DNA of 64,000 nt from the NCBI GenBank assembly GCA_016866335.1, contig VGMT01000011.1, forward strand, positions 1-64,000. Reading direction: 5' to 3'. A program made the position numbers and the translations under genes. The notes beneath the pieces were generated by a model. The model saw only the letters and a program-made list of their open reading frames with translations, searched no databases and was not told where the DNA came from. The DNA is from Bacteroidota bacterium (GTDB lineage: Bacteria; Bacteroidota; Bacteroidia; CAIKAF01). Positions 61,180-64,000 of this stretch are shown here, in pieces (position 1 is the stretch's first letter; each line of letters opens with the position of its first letter).

Positions 61180-61965
61180 TTATATTCTTTCTTCAGGTTC
61201 TATGTTAACGGTTTCTCCTTCATGAATTCCCAACATATCGCGAAAATTACCCAGGTGAATGGCCAGCTCTAAATATCCAGATTCATTAAATACGGCCACC
61301 AAATTGCCCGCAGGAACCTGAGAATACCGTTCGCTTATTTGCCTTACGGTGTAAGCCGCCATCCGAAACTGAATTCGAAAACCGGTACCCGTAGGATAAA
61401 TTTGTTCAAATAAATCCCGATGAATGTTGGTAATGGCATTCCCCGTTCGGTCTATGTAAACAATGTTACCCAGAATCCGGCCCTTTCCTACCGAAGGCTG
61501 AAAATCCAAACGTTCAACCAGCCTTACTTTTGAAACACCCCAGGTTTCGGGGCCATTTCCCGAAATGAGTGCTTTTGCCACTCCAGGAAACAATTTTAAG
61601 GCCGGAAAACTACCCTCGCCGCCCGCTAAATGCGAAATGTCCCAGGCTTCTAAAACCTGCCCTTTCAAACCCATAAAGTACTGACCGGTATCTAGGCCTA
61701 TAAAATATTGATTCCCAAATTCAAAACACACCAAGGCATAAGACCCCTCTTGAGGGGTTAAGGCCATTAAATGAATGCTGCTGTCAGGAAAATGCCGATA
61801 GCATTGGTGCACAATCATGGCGGGCTTACGCAAATCGCCGGGCGTCAATGCATGACTGATATCAATAAATTGGGCCGATGGTATTTTTTTCATCAAAGCA
61901 GCCTTAAGTACCCCGACGTAAAAATCATCGGTACCAAAATCGCTGCTAAGGGTAATTAATGCCAT
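61180..61965 (-). CDS. S-adenosyl-L-methionine hydrolase (adenosine-forming)
   Basis: DUF62 family enzyme of 261 residues that cleaves SAM with hydroxide to adenosine and methionine. LITLSSDFGTDDFYVGVLKA at the start carries the conserved Asp, HALTPGDLRKPAMI and LTPQEGSYALVCFEF form the active-site trimer interface, and GNIVYIDRTGNAITNI with FNESGYLELAIHLGNF belongs to the C-terminal beta-barrel. Halogenases of the same fold have a chloride- or fluoride-binding insertion not evident here. Divergent from phoH. Confidence 0.9.
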   Translation of the reverse strand: MALITLSSDFGTDDFYVGVLKAALMKKIPSAQFIDISHALTPGDLRKPAMIVHQCYRHFPDSSIHLMALTPQEGSYALVCFEFGNQYFIGLDTGQYFMGLKGQVLEAWDISHLAGGEGSFPALKLFPGVAKALISGNGPETWGVSKVRLVERLDFQPSVGKGRILGNIVYIDRTGNAITNIHRDLFEQIYPTGTGFRIQFRMAAYTVRQISERYSQVPAGNLVAVFNESGYLELAIHLGNFRDMLGIHEGETVNIEPEERI

Positions 61966-62034
61966 TGAGCAAAGGTAGTAAGCAGAACAACAAAAAACAT
62001 GAGCTGTGTATAAGATAGTCCGTTCGAAGTTCGT

Positions 62035-62042
62035 TACTTTTG
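62035..62042 (+). promoter_or_regulatory. Putative -7 box of phoH
   Basis: TACTTTTG, a perfect TAnnTTTG, 16 bases before the TTG start codon. This supports a short leader and the chosen start. Confidence 0.55.
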
Positions 62043-62058
62043 ACTAGGATTATTTGAA

Positions 62059-63012
62059 TTGGAACAGCTGATCATTCATTTGGAACATTTGCACCCTGTT
62101 CGCTTGTTTGGGGTTGATTTGGAATTCTTGAAGCAAATTCAAGGGATTTTTCCTAAAATGAGAATTGTTAACCGGGGGCATGAAATTATTGTTCAGGGAA
62201 ACAACGAAGAGCTGAATCTGTTTTCGGAGCGGTTTGGTCATTTGATGACCTATTTTGAACGCTTTGGTAAATTGAATGCCGAGGCTGTTTTGGCTTTAAT
62301 GCAAGAGGGAGACTCAAGGCCATTGGAAGATCAGCCGCTAGAACAAGAAGTGGTTGTGTATTCAAACGATGGAGCAGCCATTCGGCCAAGAAGCCAAAAC
62401 CAGTTAAAGCTGGTGAAAAGCATACAAAACCATGACTTAACTTTTGCCGTGGGGCCCGCAGGAACAGGAAAAACATACTTGGCGGTGGCTATGGCGGTTA
62501 AAGCCCTGAAAGAAAAGCAGGTTAAAAAAATAATTTTAACCCGACCTGCGGTCGAAGCTGGCGAGAACCTAGGATTTTTGCCAGGTGACCTAAATGAAAA
62601 ATTGTCGCCCTACCTTCAACCCTTGTTTGACGCCCTTCGTGACATGATTCCCGCCGAAAAACTAAAGCATTACACAGAAACGGGTATTGTACAAATTGCG
62701 CCTTTGGCCTACATGAGGGGGCGTACCCTTGACCATGCTTTTGTTATTCTTGATGAAGCCCAGAATGCCACGACCAACCAAATGAAAATGTTCCTTACCC
62801 GCATGGGTAAATCGGCTACCTTCGTTGTGAACGGAGACGTAACCCAAATTGATTTGCCTGCTCGTCAAAAATCGGGCTTGCCCCAAGCCATTCGATTGCT
62901 TAAAGGCATAAAGAACATAGGTTTTATCGAATTTGCTGAAAAAGATGTGGTTAGGCATCCTTTGGTGAAGAAAATCTTGAATGCATATGCTTCCCACGAA
63001 TCAGAATCTTGA
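62059..63012 (+). CDS. phoH: PhoH-family ATPase
   Basis: 317-residue cytoplasmic P-loop ATPase, probably linked to RNA metabolism. The N-terminal 80 residues resemble a KH-like domain (LFGVDLEFLKQIQGIFPKMRIVNRGHEIIVQG). The ATPase has Walker A VGPAGTGKTYLAVA, then LTRPAVEAGENLGFLPGDLNEKLSPYLQPLFDAL, Walker B FVILDEAQNATTNQMKMFLTRMG and GDVTQIDLP. The initiation codon is a TTG at 62059 (EQLIIHLEHLHPVRLFGV), supported by alignment of the expected N-terminus and by the promoter box. Its end overlaps purC by 32 bases. Confidence 0.93.
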   Translation: MEQLIIHLEHLHPVRLFGVDLEFLKQIQGIFPKMRIVNRGHEIIVQGNNEELNLFSERFGHLMTYFERFGKLNAEAVLALMQEGDSRPLEDQPLEQEVVVYSNDGAAIRPRSQNQLKLVKSIQNHDLTFAVGPAGTGKTYLAVAMAVKALKEKQVKKIILTRPAVEAGENLGFLPGDLNEKLSPYLQPLFDALRDMIPAEKLKHYTETGIVQIAPLAYMRGRTLDHAFVILDEAQNATTNQMKMFLTRMGKSATFVVNGDVTQIDLPARQKSGLPQAIRLLKGIKNIGFIEFAEKDVVRHPLVKKILNAYASHESES

Positions 63013-63919
63013 GCCAAAAGTTAGCCATTTGGTTGAACGCTTTTACAAGGGTAAGGTGCGCGATGTTTACTTTTTAAAAAACGGCAAACTGCTGATGCAT
63101 GCCAGCGATCGCATATCGGCTTTTGATGCTATTTTGCCCAAACCCATACCCGGAAAAGGGGCCCTATTAAATTCACTGGCTGCCTTTTTTTTAAACGAGG
63201 CCAGCAGCATATGCCCCGTGTGGTTAGAAAACCTGCCTGCACCCCAGGTTTCGGTGGGAAAGGCCTGCAAACCTATTCCCATTGAAATGGTGGTGCGTGG
63301 CTACTTGGTTGGCCATGCTCTAAGAACCTATCAATCTGGGCAGCGAACCCTTTGTGGGGTTCAATTGCCCGAAGGGATGCTGCCTTACCAAGCCTTTAAT
63401 CGGCCCATTGTTACCCCAGCAACCAAGGCCGATCAAGGCCACGACGAAGACATTAGTGCAGCTGAAATAATGGAAAGGGGAATTTTATCTGAAGCCCAAT
63501 GGAATGAAATTAGTTCGATGGCACTGCGGCTATTTGAACAAGGCCAAGCCATGGCGGCCGAACGCGGTTTAATTTTAATGGATACCAAATACGAATTTGG
63601 ATGGTACCAAAATCAACCCATGCTTATGGACGAAATCCATACTCCCGACAGTTCACGCTATGCCTATGCTGACGACCTGAAACCGGGAATCAGTCCCAAA
63701 CAGCTATCCAAGGAATTTGTTCGGGAATGGTTAATGGAGCAAGGTTTTCAGGGTAAAGAAGGGCAAACCATGCCCATGATGAACGATGAGGTGGTAGAAC
63801 GTATTTTTGATCGATATGCTGAATTGTATCGCGCGTTAACCGGTCAGGAGCCGCCTTGCAGAGATGCCTTGAACCCCCAACAATTATTGGTTTTATTGAA
63901 AGAGGTTTCAGAAGCATGA
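62981..63919 (+). CDS. purC: Phosphoribosylaminoimidazole-succinocarboxamide (SAICAR) synthase
   Basis: Step of de novo purine synthesis joining CAIR and aspartate. 312 residues, the longer bacterial/eukaryal type. GKVRDVYFLKNGKLLMHASDRISAFDAILPKPIPGKGALLNSL, IPIEMVVRGYLVGHALRTYQSG, VTPATKADQGHDEDIS, and LILMDTKYEFGWYQNQPMLMDEIHTPDSSRY are canonical. Either the ATG at 62981 or the one at 62987 is the start; both lie inside the phoH end. Confidence 0.96.
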   Translation: MHMLPTNQNLEPKVSHLVERFYKGKVRDVYFLKNGKLLMHASDRISAFDAILPKPIPGKGALLNSLAAFFLNEASSICPVWLENLPAPQVSVGKACKPIPIEMVVRGYLVGHALRTYQSGQRTLCGVQLPEGMLPYQAFNRPIVTPATKADQGHDEDISAAEIMERGILSEAQWNEISSMALRLFEQGQAMAAERGLILMDTKYEFGWYQNQPMLMDEIHTPDSSRYAYADDLKPGISPKQLSKEFVREWLMEQGFQGKEGQTMPMMNDEVVERIFDRYAELYRALTGQEPPCRDALNPQQLLVLLKEVSEA

Positions 63920-64000
63920 AAAAAACCCCCCAACCTTTGAATGCCACAGTTTGTCAACCCATCGGGTCATTGGAATTCTTGGCACGGCAGGTGGTTGAGG
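63916..64000 (+). CDS. Start of a gene running off the window
   Basis: An open frame begins with an ATG overlapping the purC stop (ATGA), the same coupling seen between many genes here, and runs to the window edge (MKKTPQPLNATVCQPIG, 28 codons visible). Too short to identify. The coupling suggests a real co-transcribed gene. Confidence 0.45.
   Translation, partial: MKKTPQPLNATVCQPIGSLEFLARQVVE

Overview
The window is from a member of the Bacteroidota, most likely a Flavobacteriales-type genome. The evidence is a SusC/SusD pair, a type IX secretion C-terminal sorting signal, a PorE-like TPR/propeller/OmpA protein, a fused alpha/beta 2-oxo-acid dehydrogenase E1, almost no Shine-Dalgarno sequences, and many promoters with the Bacteroidota -7 box TAnnTTTG. 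It reads as ordinary chromosome carrying housekeeping genes, with one accessory toxin-antitoxin patch and one glycan-utilisation locus.

Layout. 0-3.4 kb: carA, then two AT-rich toxin-antitoxin modules (DUF6364-type antitoxin with PIN toxin; HigB/HigA with a perfect palindromic operator). 3.9-8.5 kb: ABC ATPase, cobalamin adenosyltransferase, MBL hydrolase, cysteine desulfurase, glmM. 8.7-12.9 kb: co-directional run of TPR protein, phosphosulfolactate synthase, rhodanese, DUF368 membrane protein and aroE. 13-14.2 kb: a small secreted-protein gene broken by an in-frame TAG, and an unrecognised secreted protein. 14.5-16.4 kb: rpsF-rpsR-rplI followed by xth. 16.8-29.3 kb: a beta-glucan (probably laminarin) utilisation locus with GH3, Nudix-type regulator, SusC, SusD, surface lipoprotein, GH16 endoglucanase, a type IX-secreted protein and a sodium/solute symporter. 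29.5-32 kb: an HD-domain/membrane/adenylate-cyclase fusion and xerD. 32-35.5 kb: secreted protein, aconitase, tRNA-Lys. 35.8-50.9 kb: PorE-like protein, guaA, LysM protein, guaB, three periplasmic-foldase genes, MoxR, hpt, adk, E1 dehydrogenase. 51-64 kb: LuxE-like protein, MacB-like permease, purH, the complete mreB-mreC-mreD-mrdA-rodA cell-shape operon, a small ABM-like protein, SAM hydrolase, phoH, purC.

How the genes work together. In the glycan locus, GH16 and surface lipoproteins would cut and hold a beta-glucan, SusCD would import oligosaccharides, periplasmic GH3 would release glucose and the symporter would take it up. Three near-identical 17-bp palindromes (consensus ATTGTATTTAATACAAT) lie in the promoters of the GH3/regulator operon, susC and the secreted protein, so a dedicated regulon controlled by the Nudix-type protein is the simplest reading. 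guaA, guaB, hpt, adk, purH and purC make purine metabolism unusually dense here.

The most striking unexplained structure is a family of eight GC-rich intergenic elements of about 140-170 bp. Each has a defined polarity and can be folded end to end into one long hairpin with a conserved tip. Their arms differ between copies but stay complementary. Two copies 12.8 kb apart differ at only two positions.
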